NCBI GenBank assembly: GCA_030651905.1 | Contig: JAUSBS010000001.1 | Span: 1 to 51,121 of the forward strand | DNA from: Coriobacteriia bacterium | GTDB lineage: Bacteria; Actinomycetota; Coriobacteriia; Anaerosomatales; PALSA-660 | Direction of reading: 5' to 3' | DNA: 51,121 nt | Shown: piece by piece, positions 1-9,273 of the stretch | Layout of the letters: the number at the start of each line of letters is the position of its first letter | How positions within the stretch are numbered: position 1 is the stretch's first letter | The notes under the pieces: generated by a model | The model's input: the letters and a program-made list of their open reading frames with translations, nothing else | Databases searched by the model: none | What the model was told of the DNA's origin: nothing | Made by a program: the position numbers and the translations under genes

Positions 1-208
1 CGCGCTCCTGAGCTGCCGCTCGTCGCCTGGCGCTCTCGAATCGTGCTCACCGTCACGCCAGCACTCGGAAGTGCCCGTTCGTCGCCCGCCCGATCCCGTT
101 ATCACAGTGCCGTTCGTCCGTTAGACCACCGCTCGTGCCCATCCGTCACTCATGGTAGCCGCTCGTCTGCCGAAGAATACCTTGTAGGCCGAAAGTGGCT
201 TCCAGGGG

Positions 209-526
209 GTGGACGAGATGAAGCACAGGATCATCACATCGGTGGCAGGAGTGCTGCTGATCGCGTCTCTCGTCGCCTCTCCCGCGGCGTCAGCGGCACC
301 CGGGTCGGGCTCGGCAGGGGTCACGGTCACCGTGTCCGTCGCAGCCAGGGTCGACTACACACTGGTCGACCACGATCACATCGACGTGCGCTCGAACGCC
401 CCCTGGAGGCTCACTCTCGTCTCGGCGCAAGGCGTCTCAGAGATCACCGGGCCCAGGACGGGCAGCACTCCGGTACGCCTTGCGGTCCCGGAAGGCACGA
501 CAGACTACTTCGTGACTCTGGAGTAG
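209..526 (+). CDS. small secreted hypothetical protein
   Basis: 105 aa ORF; N-terminal signal peptide (MKHRIITSVAGVLLIASLVASPAASA); start may be the internal ATG at 218. Confidence 0.6.
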   Translation: MDEMKHRIITSVAGVLLIASLVASPAASAAPGSGSAGVTVTVSVAARVDYTLVDHDHIDVRSNAPWRLTLVSAQGVSEITGPRTGSTPVRLAVPEGTTDYFVTLE

Positions 527-559
527 CCTTCCCCGAACAACAACTCACGCCGTCCCCTC

Positions 560-584
560 GACACCGCCTCTCGCAGGCGGTGTC
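560..584. terminator. hairpin between convergent genes
   Basis: gACACCGCCT-ctcgc-AGGCGGTGTc inverted repeat between convergent ORFs; no strong U-tract. Confidence 0.4.
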
Positions 585-618
585 GGCTTGTCCGGGCGGA
601 ATCGACGGACGGGCGGCC

Positions 619-1830
619 TCAGGCCCAGGAGTCCTCGTCGTCGGACCACAGCTCGACGTTGCGAGGGAAGCTCGGATCGTGTGCGGCCGTATCGGCGGCG
701 TCCGCGGCCGCGTCGGTCTCGCCCTCCCGCGTCGGGCGGGCGGGGGCCTGCGGCTCCGGAGCCTCGATCGGCTCCGCCACTGACACCGTGCTGTCCGCGG
801 GCCCCGCGTCGCTTCGTGGGCGACGACCGCGTCCGCCGCGCTTCGTGCGCGCCGCGCGGCCGGCGGCAGCCACAGCTCCGCGCCACGTCAACCACAGCAC
901 CAGCCCGCCGACGAGCACCACGACGCCGATCACGAGCCACAGCGGGAAGACCCAGATGGTGCGGTCCTTCACGATGTCGACAGGGACGGCCTCGCCTTGT
1001 GCGTCGGGCTCCTTCGGGTACGTCGCAGTGAGCCGCGCCGTGAACTTGCCGATGCCGACGCCCATGAGGGCCAGAGACGCGCTCTGCTCGCTCATGGAGC
1101 GTGAGTACAGCGTCGTCTCGGTCATGACGGTGCTCTTCTGAAGCACGTTCTCGCCCGCGTCGAGGATCTCGAGCTTCGCGCTCACGGTCTTGTCGACGTT
1201 GCCATCGTTGCGTACGACGAAGTCGTAGGGCATGAGGTCGCCGATCACGAGACCGCGCACGTTGAACGGCTGGATGGTCAGCTTCTCCACCAGCGTGCCC
1301 TGGACGCGCACCCGCACGCGGCTACCCACCCGCCCGGACACGGTGGACAGCATGCCTCCGCCCTGCGCGAAGTCGAACATCTCGAAGAAGATGAGGACCT
1401 GGTGGTCGCCGGCCGCGACACCGTTCGGGACCTCGAAGTTGAACTTCACGAGGACCCGCTGCTTCGGCTTCATCTCGAGATACGGCGTGTTGCCGATCGC
1501 CTTGGAGTCCTGCGGCATCTGGATGCGGAACCACGTGGCGGGACCCGAGAACCCCGGCTCACCGAACTTGGGGACCTCGTAGGTGACCTTGCCCTTGGCG
1601 TCGGTCTTCTGGTTCGCGGAGTAGACCATGACCTTGATCGGCTCGGTGCCGTCGTTGATCACGTAGAGCTCGCCCTTGCCGGTCTGCCCGGCGGCCACGT
1701 TGAAGTCGAACGTGGGGGCCGAGATGCCGACCGTGCGCACGGCCGAAGCGGGCACCGGCAGCGCCATCGGGACAGCGAGAGCAAGGACCAGCGCGAGTGC
1801 CGACAGGCGTCGCACGATGGGCCGACTCAT
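619..1830 (-). CDS. secreted/membrane-anchored DUF916-like (WxL-interacting-type) surface protein
   Basis: Signal peptide, beta-rich 'FDFNVAAGQTGKGELYVINDGTEPIKVMVYS' N-domain, C-terminal TM (TIWVFPLWLVIGVVVLVGGLVLWL) and basic tail. Confidence 0.65.
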   Translation of the reverse strand: MSRPIVRRLSALALVLALAVPMALPVPASAVRTVGISAPTFDFNVAAGQTGKGELYVINDGTEPIKVMVYSANQKTDAKGKVTYEVPKFGEPGFSGPATWFRIQMPQDSKAIGNTPYLEMKPKQRVLVKFNFEVPNGVAAGDHQVLIFFEMFDFAQGGGMLSTVSGRVGSRVRVRVQGTLVEKLTIQPFNVRGLVIGDLMPYDFVVRNDGNVDKTVSAKLEILDAGENVLQKSTVMTETTLYSRSMSEQSASLALMGVGIGKFTARLTATYPKEPDAQGEAVPVDIVKDRTIWVFPLWLVIGVVVLVGGLVLWLTWRGAVAAAGRAARTKRGGRGRRPRSDAGPADSTVSVAEPIEAPEPQAPARPTREGETDAAADAADTAAHDPSFPRNVELWSDDEDSWA

Positions 1831-2570
1831 CAGATGCCGACCGCTTCCCGGAAGTGACGGACCTCCCGGCGAGCCACCGGGATGTGGGTCTCGTCCCGGT
1901 CGGTGGCGACGACGACGTAGCCGCCGTCCATGCGCAGGATCTCCTTGATGCAGTTCATGTTGATGATGTAACTGCGGTGCATCCGGTGGAACGACTCGCG
2001 CGCGAGCTTCTTCTCCAGCTCGCCGAGCGTCATATCCACGAGGTACTGGTTCTCATACGTGTGCACGTAGGTCGACTTGTTCTTGGCCGAGACGTAGACG
2101 ATGTCGTCGATCGAGAGCAGGACCGTGCGCCCGCCCTTGCGGACGGCGAGCTTGCGGAACTCGCCCTCGGCGCCGCCGGCCGACTCGGCCGAGCGAACGC
2201 GGGTGTGCACAAGGCTGCGGACGCGGGCCGCCAGCTCCAGGATGTTGAACGGCTTGGTCACGTACTGCTGGACGCCTTGCTTGAACGCGAGGATCTTGGC
2301 GAGATCCTGCGTCTTGGCGGTGAGCATGATGACGGGGATGTCGGCCGTCAGCGGGTTGTTGCGGATCTCCATGAGCGCCATCCAGCCATCGACCTTCGGC
2401 ATCATGATGTCGAGAAGGATGACGTCGATGGGCTCGCGGGCGAGTACATCGAGTGCCTCGGCGCCGTCACCTGCGCTGGCGACCTTCATGCCGTCGGTCT
2501 CAAGACCGAGCCGGATCATCTCGACGATCGAGGGATCGTCGTCGACGCACAGGACGTTGATGGGCTCCAC
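1830..2570 (-). CDS. response regulator, REC + LytTR DNA-binding domain
   Basis: REC motif 'VLCVDDDPSIVEMI...DVILLDIMMPKVDG...IPVIMLTAKTQ' and LytTR 'DDIVYVSAKNKSTYVHTYENQYLVDMTLGELEKKL...FHRMHRSYIINMNCI'; likely GTG start. Confidence 0.85.
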   Translation of the reverse strand: MEPINVLCVDDDPSIVEMIRLGLETDGMKVASAGDGAEALDVLAREPIDVILLDIMMPKVDGWMALMEIRNNPLTADIPVIMLTAKTQDLAKILAFKQGVQQYVTKPFNILELAARVRSLVHTRVRSAESAGGAEGEFRKLAVRKGGRTVLLSIDDIVYVSAKNKSTYVHTYENQYLVDMTLGELEKKLARESFHRMHRSYIINMNCIKEILRMDGGYVVVATDRDETHIPVARREVRHFREAVGI

Positions 2571-2676
2571 AAGTGCCTCCAAACAGCGCCGCCGGCGCTC
2601 CCCTGCGACCGCGTCAGCGGTCACCTCTGGCAGGAGTATACCCGACGAACGGTCGCTCTGGTGCGCGCAACCCCCG

Positions 2677-4134
2677 CTAGGCCGAGCCAGCCAGCCACTC
2701 ATCGATGGCGCGAGCGGCCTTCTTGCCGGCGCCCATGGCGAGGATGACGGTCGCCGACCCGGTGACGATGTCGCCTCCCGCGAACACGCCCGGCTTGCTC
2801 GTCTCCCCGTCCGGACCCGCGACGATGTAGCCGCGGCTGTTGAGTTCGACGTCGGGAGCCGCGTTCGTCAGCAGCGGGTTCGCGCGAGTGCCCAGCGCGA
2901 TGATCACCGTGTCGCACTCGATCACGAAGTCGGAGTCCAGCACGCAGACCGGCGCCCGACGTCCGGACGCGTCCGGCTCGCCCAGCTCCATCCGCGTCGC
3001 GACCATGCCGGTCACCCAGCCGTCGCGCCCGACGATCTCGACAGGCGAGCACAGCATCTTGAACTCGACGCCCTCCTCGCGTGCATGGTGGACCTCCTCC
3101 TTGCGCGCCGGCATCTCCTCCTCGGTGCGGCGATAGACGAGGAAGACCTCGTCGGCGCCGAGACGGAGTGCAGTGCGTGCGGCGTCCATCGCCACGTTGC
3201 CGCCCCCGACGACCGCGACCTTGCGGCCCCGCCACACGGGTGTGTCGTGGCGCGGGAAGTCGTACGCTTTCATGAGGTTCACGCGGGTGAGGAACTCGTT
3301 CGCGGAGTAGACGCCGTTGAGGTTCTCGCCCGGGATGCCGAGGAAGAGCGGCAGTCCCGCGCCGGACCCGACGAACACGGCGTGAAAGCCCTGCTCGCCC
3401 ATGAGCTCGTCCACGGTGTGCGTGGCGCCGATGACGACGTCGGTCACGATCTCCACGCCCATCTCGACGAGCATCTCGACTTCCGCAGCGACGATCTCCT
3501 TCGGCAGGCGGAACTCCGGGATGCCGTAGAGCAGCACGCCGCCGGCGGCGTGCAGACTCTCAAACACGGTGACGGCGTGTCCCAGGCGCGCGAGCTCGCC
3601 CGCGCACGCGAGGCCGGCCGGGCCGGCGCCGACGACCGCGACGCGGCGCCCGGTGGGAGCACCGATGTCGGGACGGCAGCGGTGCTCGAGGTCGCAGGCC
3701 AGGTCCAGGTCGCCCAGGTAGCGCTCGAGGCGACCGATCGCGACGGGGTCGCCCTTTCGCGCGAGAACGCACGCGGCCTCGCACTGCTCCTCCTGCGGGC
3801 AGACGCGGCCGCAGGCCGAGGGCAGCGCGTTGCGCGCCTTGAGGACCTCCACGCCGCGCTTGGCGTCGCCCTCGATGATGCCGGCGATGAAGGACTTGAT
3901 GTCGATGTTGACCGGGCAGCCCTCGATGCAGGTCGGGTTCGCGCACTGCAGACAGCGCATCGCCTCAGCGTGCGCCTCCTCGTCGGAGTAGCCGAGGTTC
4001 ACCTCGTCGAAGGACTTCGCGCGCTGCTTCGCGTCCCGCTCGCGCATGGGCGTGCGGGGCGCGCGCGAGGCGCGATGGCGCGGCCTGTCGGCCGGCGCGG
4101 GAGCGTCAGCAGCGGGAGTCACTTGATCCGACAT
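2677..4134 (-). CDS. NADPH-dependent glutamate synthase small-subunit-like / NfnB (SudA)-like oxidoreductase
   Basis: N-terminal Fe-S cysteines (CLQCANPTCIEGCP, CGRVCPQEEQCEAAC), two dinucleotide-binding motifs (VVGAGPAGLACAGELA; VVGGGNVAMDAARTA). Confidence 0.85.
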   Translation of the reverse strand: MSDQVTPAADAPAPADRPRHRASRAPRTPMRERDAKQRAKSFDEVNLGYSDEEAHAEAMRCLQCANPTCIEGCPVNIDIKSFIAGIIEGDAKRGVEVLKARNALPSACGRVCPQEEQCEAACVLARKGDPVAIGRLERYLGDLDLACDLEHRCRPDIGAPTGRRVAVVGAGPAGLACAGELARLGHAVTVFESLHAAGGVLLYGIPEFRLPKEIVAAEVEMLVEMGVEIVTDVVIGATHTVDELMGEQGFHAVFVGSGAGLPLFLGIPGENLNGVYSANEFLTRVNLMKAYDFPRHDTPVWRGRKVAVVGGGNVAMDAARTALRLGADEVFLVYRRTEEEMPARKEEVHHAREEGVEFKMLCSPVEIVGRDGWVTGMVATRMELGEPDASGRRAPVCVLDSDFVIECDTVIIALGTRANPLLTNAAPDVELNSRGYIVAGPDGETSKPGVFAGGDIVTGSATVILAMGAGKKAARAIDEWLAGSA

Positions 4135-4961
4135 GCGCACTCGCTCTCGAAATCGGCGGCGGCTTCGCGCTCGACGTCCGCGTAGACGCGCTGGCGGCTC
4201 ATGAGCTCCTCGAAATCCACGAGGTGCCCGTCGAAGTCCGGCCCGTCGACACAGCCGAACAGCGTCTTGGCGCCCACGCTCACGCGGCACGCGCCACACA
4301 TGCCGGTGCCGTCCACCATGATCGGGTTGAGCGACACCGTGGTCGGCACCGCGAAGTCACGTGTCGTGGCGGCGCAGAACTTCATCATGATCGCCGGGCC
4401 GATGGCCATGGCGTGGTCTATCGCGCCGGCCTCACACAGCTCCTTGAGCGGCGCAGTCACGAGGTCCTTACGGCCCGCGGACCCGTCGTCCGTGCACACC
4501 ACGAGCTCCTTGAGCGGCAGCGCCCGGAACTCGTCCTCGAGGATCAGCAGCTCGCGGTTGCGGGCGCCGAGGATGACGGTCACCTCGTCGCCTGCCGCAG
4601 CCATCGCCCGCGCCACCGGATACGCCACGGCGGCGCCGACACCCCCGCCCACCACAGCAACGCGTCCGAGTCCACCGACGTGGGTCGGCTTGCCGAGCGG
4701 TCCGACGACATCCAGCAGCGCGTCTCCGGCCGCGAGGTGCGACAGCTTGTGTGTCGTCTTGCCGACGCGCATGAAGATGAAGCGGACCCAGCCCTCATCG
4801 GACGACCAGTCCGAGAAGGTGAGCGGGATGCGCTCGCCGGCCTCGTCCACGCGAAGGATGAGGAACTGCCCCGCGCGTACCTTGGCCGCGATCGCGGGCG
4901 CTGAGACCGTCGTCTCGAAGACCGACTCGGAGAGCTGGCGCGTGGCGATGATCGGGAACAT
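4119..4961 (-). CDS. ferredoxin-NADP reductase subunit, NfnA (SudB)-like
   Basis: FAD/NAD-binding domain and C-terminal 2Fe-2S motif 'MVDGTGMCGACRVSVGAKTLFGCVDGPDFDGHLVDFEELMSRQ'; overlaps the downstream NfnB-like gene. Confidence 0.85.
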   Translation of the reverse strand: MFPIIATRQLSESVFETTVSAPAIAAKVRAGQFLILRVDEAGERIPLTFSDWSSDEGWVRFIFMRVGKTTHKLSHLAAGDALLDVVGPLGKPTHVGGLGRVAVVGGGVGAAVAYPVARAMAAAGDEVTVILGARNRELLILEDEFRALPLKELVVCTDDGSAGRKDLVTAPLKELCEAGAIDHAMAIGPAIMMKFCAATTRDFAVPTTVSLNPIMVDGTGMCGACRVSVGAKTLFGCVDGPDFDGHLVDFEELMSRQRVYADVEREAAADFESECACRIK

Positions 4962-5068
4962 GCGGGCTTCGGCTCACCTTTCGTGTTCGAATCGCCGCCT
5001 TGAAAGGGCTGCGAAGGGACGTGTCAGTATACTAGGCGGGTCGATGCGGCGGGTGAAGGGGGCGGGGT

Positions 5069-6163
5069 GTGAGCAGGAGGAGGAGCGTCGCGCTCGGGCT
5101 TCTGGCGGCATCGTGCGCCGCAGTCCTCACACTGACCGCGTGCGGGGTCTCCGCAGGCCGGCCCGTCACCGTCAGTCGCGAGGTCCTCGGAACCGTCGTC
5201 ACGATCACGGTGTACGGTTCCGACGATGTCGCCACGCGCTCGGGCGCCGAGGCTGCCTTCGCAGACATGATGCGCGTGGAGGCGCAGCTCGATCCGTACG
5301 ACACCACCTCCACGATCGCGACCCTCAACGCCGCGCCGTACGAGTGGCACGACCTTCCGCCCGACGCCGCCACGATCTTCGACCGCGTGGGGAAGCTCGG
5401 GGTCACCGCCCAGTTCTCGCCGGCGCTGCTGGCCATCACCAACCTCTACGACTTCGGCGGCCGAGGCTCCGTGCCCGCGAGCGACCAGCTCGCGGTGGCC
5501 GTCGTCCAAGCGCAGGGTTTCGCGCGCGACGGTGCGCGGGTCCGCTTCGCGCCGGTGGCCTTCGCGCCCCCGCCGCCCGGCGCGGAGTCCAGCAGCGCGG
5601 CGTCGACCAACAACACCCTGCGCCCCGGCCTCGACTTCGGCGGCGCGGCCAAGGGACTCGCGCTCGACCGCGCCATGGAGCGGCTTCGCGCAACGCCCGG
5701 CATGACCGGCGCGATGATCACCGCCGGTTCCAGCACGCAGGTGTGGGGCCGGAAGGGCGACGGCGAACCCTGGCGGATCGGCATCGAGGATCCTCGCGCC
5801 ACGGGCAAGGTCGTCGCGGTCATCGGCGCACAGGCGCCCGACGTCTTGAACCTCTCCACGTCGGGCGACTACCAGCTCTTCTTCGACCGGGGCGGCGTGC
5901 GCTACCACCACATCCTCGACCCGGCCACCGGGCGTCCGGCCCGCGGTCTTCGCTCGCTCACGGTCTACGGGAACGTGTCGGGCCTGGACGCGGACATACT
6001 CTCCACCGCGCTGTTCGTCGCCGGCCCGGACGCGGCCAAGGAGTGGACGCAGCGCAACGGCGTCGGCCTCTACGCCATCGACCACCGAGGACGCGTCATC
6101 GCAGTCAGCGCTCCGAAGGGCGCGAACGTCACCTTCGAGCGGACGGCTTCGCCCAGGAAGTAG
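5069..6163 (+). CDS. apbE: FAD:protein FMN transferase, ApbE family lipoprotein
   Basis: Lipobox LTAC; 'REVLGTVVTITVYG', 'DFGGAAKGLALDRAME', 'HHILDPATGRPA', 'GLDADILSTALFV' motifs. Confidence 0.9.
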   Translation: MSRRRSVALGLLAASCAAVLTLTACGVSAGRPVTVSREVLGTVVTITVYGSDDVATRSGAEAAFADMMRVEAQLDPYDTTSTIATLNAAPYEWHDLPPDAATIFDRVGKLGVTAQFSPALLAITNLYDFGGRGSVPASDQLAVAVVQAQGFARDGARVRFAPVAFAPPPPGAESSSAASTNNTLRPGLDFGGAAKGLALDRAMERLRATPGMTGAMITAGSSTQVWGRKGDGEPWRIGIEDPRATGKVVAVIGAQAPDVLNLSTSGDYQLFFDRGGVRYHHILDPATGRPARGLRSLTVYGNVSGLDADILSTALFVAGPDAAKEWTQRNGVGLYAIDHRGRVIAVSAPKGANVTFERTASPRK

Positions 6164-6185
6164 CGCGACCGTACACGCGCAACGC

Positions 6186-6222
6186 GAAAGGAGCGGCCAC
6201 CATCTCGGCGGCCGCTCCTTTC
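6186..6222. terminator. bidirectional rho-independent-like terminator
   Basis: GAAAGGAGCGGCC...GGCCGCTCCTTTC stem between convergent apbE and the DUF4870-like gene. Confidence 0.75.
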
Positions 6223-6242
6223 GATCGCAACTCCAGCGAGTA

Positions 6243-6605
6243 CTAGCTGGGGTTGACCCACTGCTTGATGAAGCCGGAGACGACCGGCACGTCGAAGTCC
6301 TCGCCCTTCCATGCCTTGAGCGTGTAGACGACCAGGACGATGAAGACGATCGGGTAGATCAGCAGCCCGATGAGCACTGCCGAGGTCACGCTGGCGACCA
6401 GGTAGCCGATGATCGAGAACGCGGCGCCCTGAAGGACGTGCTTACGGAGCCACGGCTCGTTCTTGTACGGATCGAGGAACAGCGCGATCAGTCCCCAAGG
6501 AGCGAACAGGTAACCGCCGAACGCCGCGATCGCCTTGCTGTTGTCGCTCGCGGGCCCCCCCATCGACACGGGGGCGGGCGGGGTCATGCCGGTACCGTCA
6601 GTCAT
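6243..6605 (-). CDS. small DUF4870-like membrane protein
   Basis: Multiple hydrophobic segments; 'AIAAFGGYLFAPWGLIALFL...WLRKHVLQGAAFSIIGYLV...VVYTLKAWKGEDFDVPVV'. Confidence 0.65.
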   Translation of the reverse strand: MTDGTGMTPPAPVSMGGPASDNSKAIAAFGGYLFAPWGLIALFLDPYKNEPWLRKHVLQGAAFSIIGYLVASVTSAVLIGLLIYPIVFIVLVVYTLKAWKGEDFDVPVVSGFIKQWVNPS

Positions 6606-6659
6606 CGCAGTCCCTCCGTTTCACACGTACCTTGTCGGATCGTCGAAATGCGCTCTCGT

Positions 6660-6689
6660 TTGCGACACACCCTCTACGAGAGATACTAT
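6660..6689 (+). promoter_or_regulatory. putative sigma70-type promoter for the M23 peptidase gene
   Basis: TTGCGA - 18 bp - TACTAT upstream of the 6763 ORF. Confidence 0.45.
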
Positions 6690-6762
6690 AGCGGGTGTAT
6701 ACCACACCGCGTGGCATTCGTAGAGCCAGTCGCAGCCAGCCCGCAGGAGATGATTCGCAGTA

Positions 6763-7971
6763 ATGCGTCGCACAACGCCGCTGGGCATCCTCCTCGTCGC
6801 CGTTCTCGTTTCGGCGTGCGCCCTTCCGGGCGTGGCCCTCGCAGCCACGAACGCGGACCTCTACGCTCACCAGCGCGCCGCCGATGAGGCCCGCAAGAAG
6901 GCCGCGGCCGAGCAGAAGCTCGCAGACGCGCTGCTGGCCCAGACGCGCAAACTCGAGTCCGAGATCCAGGTGATCGCGGGCGAGGTCACCGCTCTCGAAG
7001 GTGAGATCGGCACCGCCTCCGAACGCCGGGCACGCCTTGAGCAGGAGATCGGCCTGTTGCGCGGCAGTATCGACCTCAAGCAGCAGCAGATCGAGTCCGT
7101 GAAGCAGGACTACGAGGTACAGACCGACGCACTCGCGGCGCGCGTCGACGCCACCTACCGCTCGGGGGAGTGGGTCTTCATCGACTGGCTCCTGTCGGCC
7201 GAGTCGATCCCCGATCTCCTCGATCGCACCGCCATGGTCCAGCGGATCATGGAGAACGATGAGGAGATAGCGGACGGTCTCGAGAGCGACCGCATCGTCC
7301 TCGAGCGAGCCGAGCAGGAGCTCGCGCGCACGCTCGACGAGGTCTCGACGAAGCGTGCGGAGGTCAAGGCCGAGGAGGACCGCCTGGAAGGTCTGCAGTC
7401 GATTCGCAACAGCAAGCTCAAGGCCGAGCAGTCCGCGAAGAACCAGAAGACCGCCCTGCTCGCCGAGACCAAAGAGAACATCGCGCGGCTCAGAGCGATA
7501 GCGGCCGCGGAAGACCGGGAGTCCGCTCGCATCGCCGCGATGCTCAAGGGCGGCTCATCGCACGGCTCGGGTCGCTATGCCGGTTCGATGGCGTGGCCCT
7601 GCCCCGGCTACACGCGCGTGAGTTCCCAGTTCGGCATGCGCTACCACCCGATCCTGCACTACAACCGCATGCACGCCGGCATCGACGTGAGCGCGCCCAG
7701 CGGTGCGACCCTGGTTGCGGTAGGCTCCGGCGTCGTCGTCTCGGCCGGGGTGAGCGGCGGCTACGGCAAGTGCGTAATGATCGACCACGGTGACGGCCTC
7801 GTGAGCGTCTACGCCCACATGAGCCGCATCTCGGTGTCGAAGGGCCAGAAGCTGGTCACCGGGCAGTCGATCGGCGCGGTGGGCTCCACGGGGCTCTCGA
7901 CGGGCCCGCACCTGCATTTCGAGATCCGCGTGAACGGTAATCCGGTCAACCCGCTCGGCGGCTACATCTAG
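6763..7971 (+). CDS. coiled-coil M23 family peptidase (EnvC/NlpD-like murein hydrolase)
   Basis: Signal peptide, long coiled coil, C-terminal LytM domain 'GMRYHPILHYNRMHAGIDVSAPSGATLVAVGSGVVV...HGDGLVSVYAHMS...STGLSTGPHLHFEIRVNGNPVNPLGGYI'. Confidence 0.9.
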   Translation: MRRTTPLGILLVAVLVSACALPGVALAATNADLYAHQRAADEARKKAAAEQKLADALLAQTRKLESEIQVIAGEVTALEGEIGTASERRARLEQEIGLLRGSIDLKQQQIESVKQDYEVQTDALAARVDATYRSGEWVFIDWLLSAESIPDLLDRTAMVQRIMENDEEIADGLESDRIVLERAEQELARTLDEVSTKRAEVKAEEDRLEGLQSIRNSKLKAEQSAKNQKTALLAETKENIARLRAIAAAEDRESARIAAMLKGGSSHGSGRYAGSMAWPCPGYTRVSSQFGMRYHPILHYNRMHAGIDVSAPSGATLVAVGSGVVVSAGVSGGYGKCVMIDHGDGLVSVYAHMSRISVSKGQKLVTGQSIGAVGSTGLSTGPHLHFEIRVNGNPVNPLGGYI

Positions 7972-8005
7972 GCCGCTGGCTTCTCCGCCGTCGGTCGCGC
8001 CGGAT

Positions 8006-8575
8006 CTACGCCCCGTTGCACTCCCGCATCGCGGACTCGATACCCTGCTCGAGCACGTGCATCACGCACTGTGCGGCTTCGGGCACGACCCCGTCCACCA
8101 AGTGCTCGAAGGCCTCCTTGCGCATGGGCTCGAGCACGTAGTCCGCGGGGTCCATGCGTCCGGGCGGGCGGCCGATGCCCACGCGGACGCGCAGGTAGTC
8201 GCCCGCCCCCAGCGTCTCGGAAAGCGATCGGAGCCCGTTGTGGCCGCCATGGCCTCCCCCGCGCTTGGCACGCACCGAGCCTTCGGGCAAGTCGAGGTCA
8301 TCGTGTACGACGACCAGCTCGTCCACCTCGACGCCGTAGGAGTCGAGGAGTCGGCGCACGGCCTTGCCGGAGACGTTCATGAAAGCCTGAGGCTTCGCCA
8401 GCACCAGCTCGTCCTCGCCGAGGCGCACGCGGGCCACCTTCGCCCCGGCCTCGTCCTTCCAGTACGCGGCACGCAGGTTCTGCGCGAGCAGGTCCACGAC
8501 GAGGAAGCCCGCGTTGTGGCGCGTGGCGGCGTATTCCGGTCCGGGGTTGCCCAGGCCGACGACGAGTCTGGTCAC
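8006..8575 (-). CDS. pth: peptidyl-tRNA hydrolase
   Basis: 'TRLVVGLGNPGPEYAATRHNAGFLVVDLLA', 'KPQAFMNVSGKAV', 'VVHDDLDLPEGSVRAKRGGGHGGHNGLRSL'; GTG start. Confidence 0.95.
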   Translation of the reverse strand: MTRLVVGLGNPGPEYAATRHNAGFLVVDLLAQNLRAAYWKDEAGAKVARVRLGEDELVLAKPQAFMNVSGKAVRRLLDSYGVEVDELVVVHDDLDLPEGSVRAKRGGGHGGHNGLRSLSETLGAGDYLRVRVGIGRPPGRMDPADYVLEPMRKEAFEHLVDGVVPEAAQCVMHVLEQGIESAMRECNGA

Positions 8576-8588
8576 GGTTTCCCGAGCA

Positions 8589-9215
8589 CTACTCCTCGGA
8601 CTTCTCGCCGATGACCTCGGGCTCGACCGCCTCCGTGGCGATTTCTTCCTCGACCTCTTCGGCCTTCGGTGCGACGACCGAGCACAGGATCTCGTCCGCG
8701 GCGTCCAGGATCGTGACGCCGTCGAGCGCGACGATGTCGGAGATGTGCAGCGAGTCGCCGATCTCGAGCGCACTGACGTCGGCCTCGAGGTACTCCGGCA
8801 TCTCGGTCGGCAGCGACTCGACATGCACGGTCTGGATGTTGTGCATCATCACGCCGCCGGTCTTGACGCCCGGTGACTCGCCCAGGAAGTGCACGGGCAC
8901 CGACGTGGCGACCATCTGCTTCATGTTCACGGCCCAGAAGTCCACGTGCGTGACGGTCCCCTTGAGCGGGTCGTGCTGCAGCGACTTCACGATCACGTTG
9001 ACCGGCTTGTTCTCGTCGACGGTCAGCTTCACGAGCGAACTCATGAGGCCCTCCTTGTGAAGGAGCAGGCCGAAGACGTGCTTGTCGACCGAGATCGCCG
9101 TGGACTCATGGCCGACGCCGTAGAGCACGGCGGGGAGGCGCTCGTGGGGCAGTCGCCGGTTGGCCTTACCTATCACCTCGCGGGCTGTCGCGTTCAGATC
9201 GATGCTCTCGGCCAT
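8589..9215 (-). CDS. rplY: 50S ribosomal protein L25/general stress protein Ctc
   Basis: 'MAESIDLNATAREVIGKANRRLPHERLPAVLYG' and C-terminal TL5-type domain with acidic tail; adjacent to pth and prs. Confidence 0.9.
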   Translation of the reverse strand: MAESIDLNATAREVIGKANRRLPHERLPAVLYGVGHESTAISVDKHVFGLLLHKEGLMSSLVKLTVDENKPVNVIVKSLQHDPLKGTVTHVDFWAVNMKQMVATSVPVHFLGESPGVKTGGVMMHNIQTVHVESLPTEMPEYLEADVSALEIGDSLHISDIVALDGVTILDAADEILCSVVAPKAEEVEEEIATEAVEPEVIGEKSEE

Positions 9216-9273
9216 TCTTGTCGTCCTTCCGAAGACTCGCGGCCGGCGCGTTCGCGCGCGGCGCTGCTGTTGG

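Noticed and set aside
43-783. 246-aa ORF at the window start
   Set aside because: Arg/Gly-rich, no domains, overlaps the better-supported secreted ORF (209-526) and the DUF916-like gene
2101-6246. Very long plus-strand ORFs (694 and 681 aa) opposite the NfnAB-like genes and apbE frame
   Set aside because: Antisense or out-of-frame open frames caused by high GC; no recognisable domains, while the alternative frames encode clear enzymes
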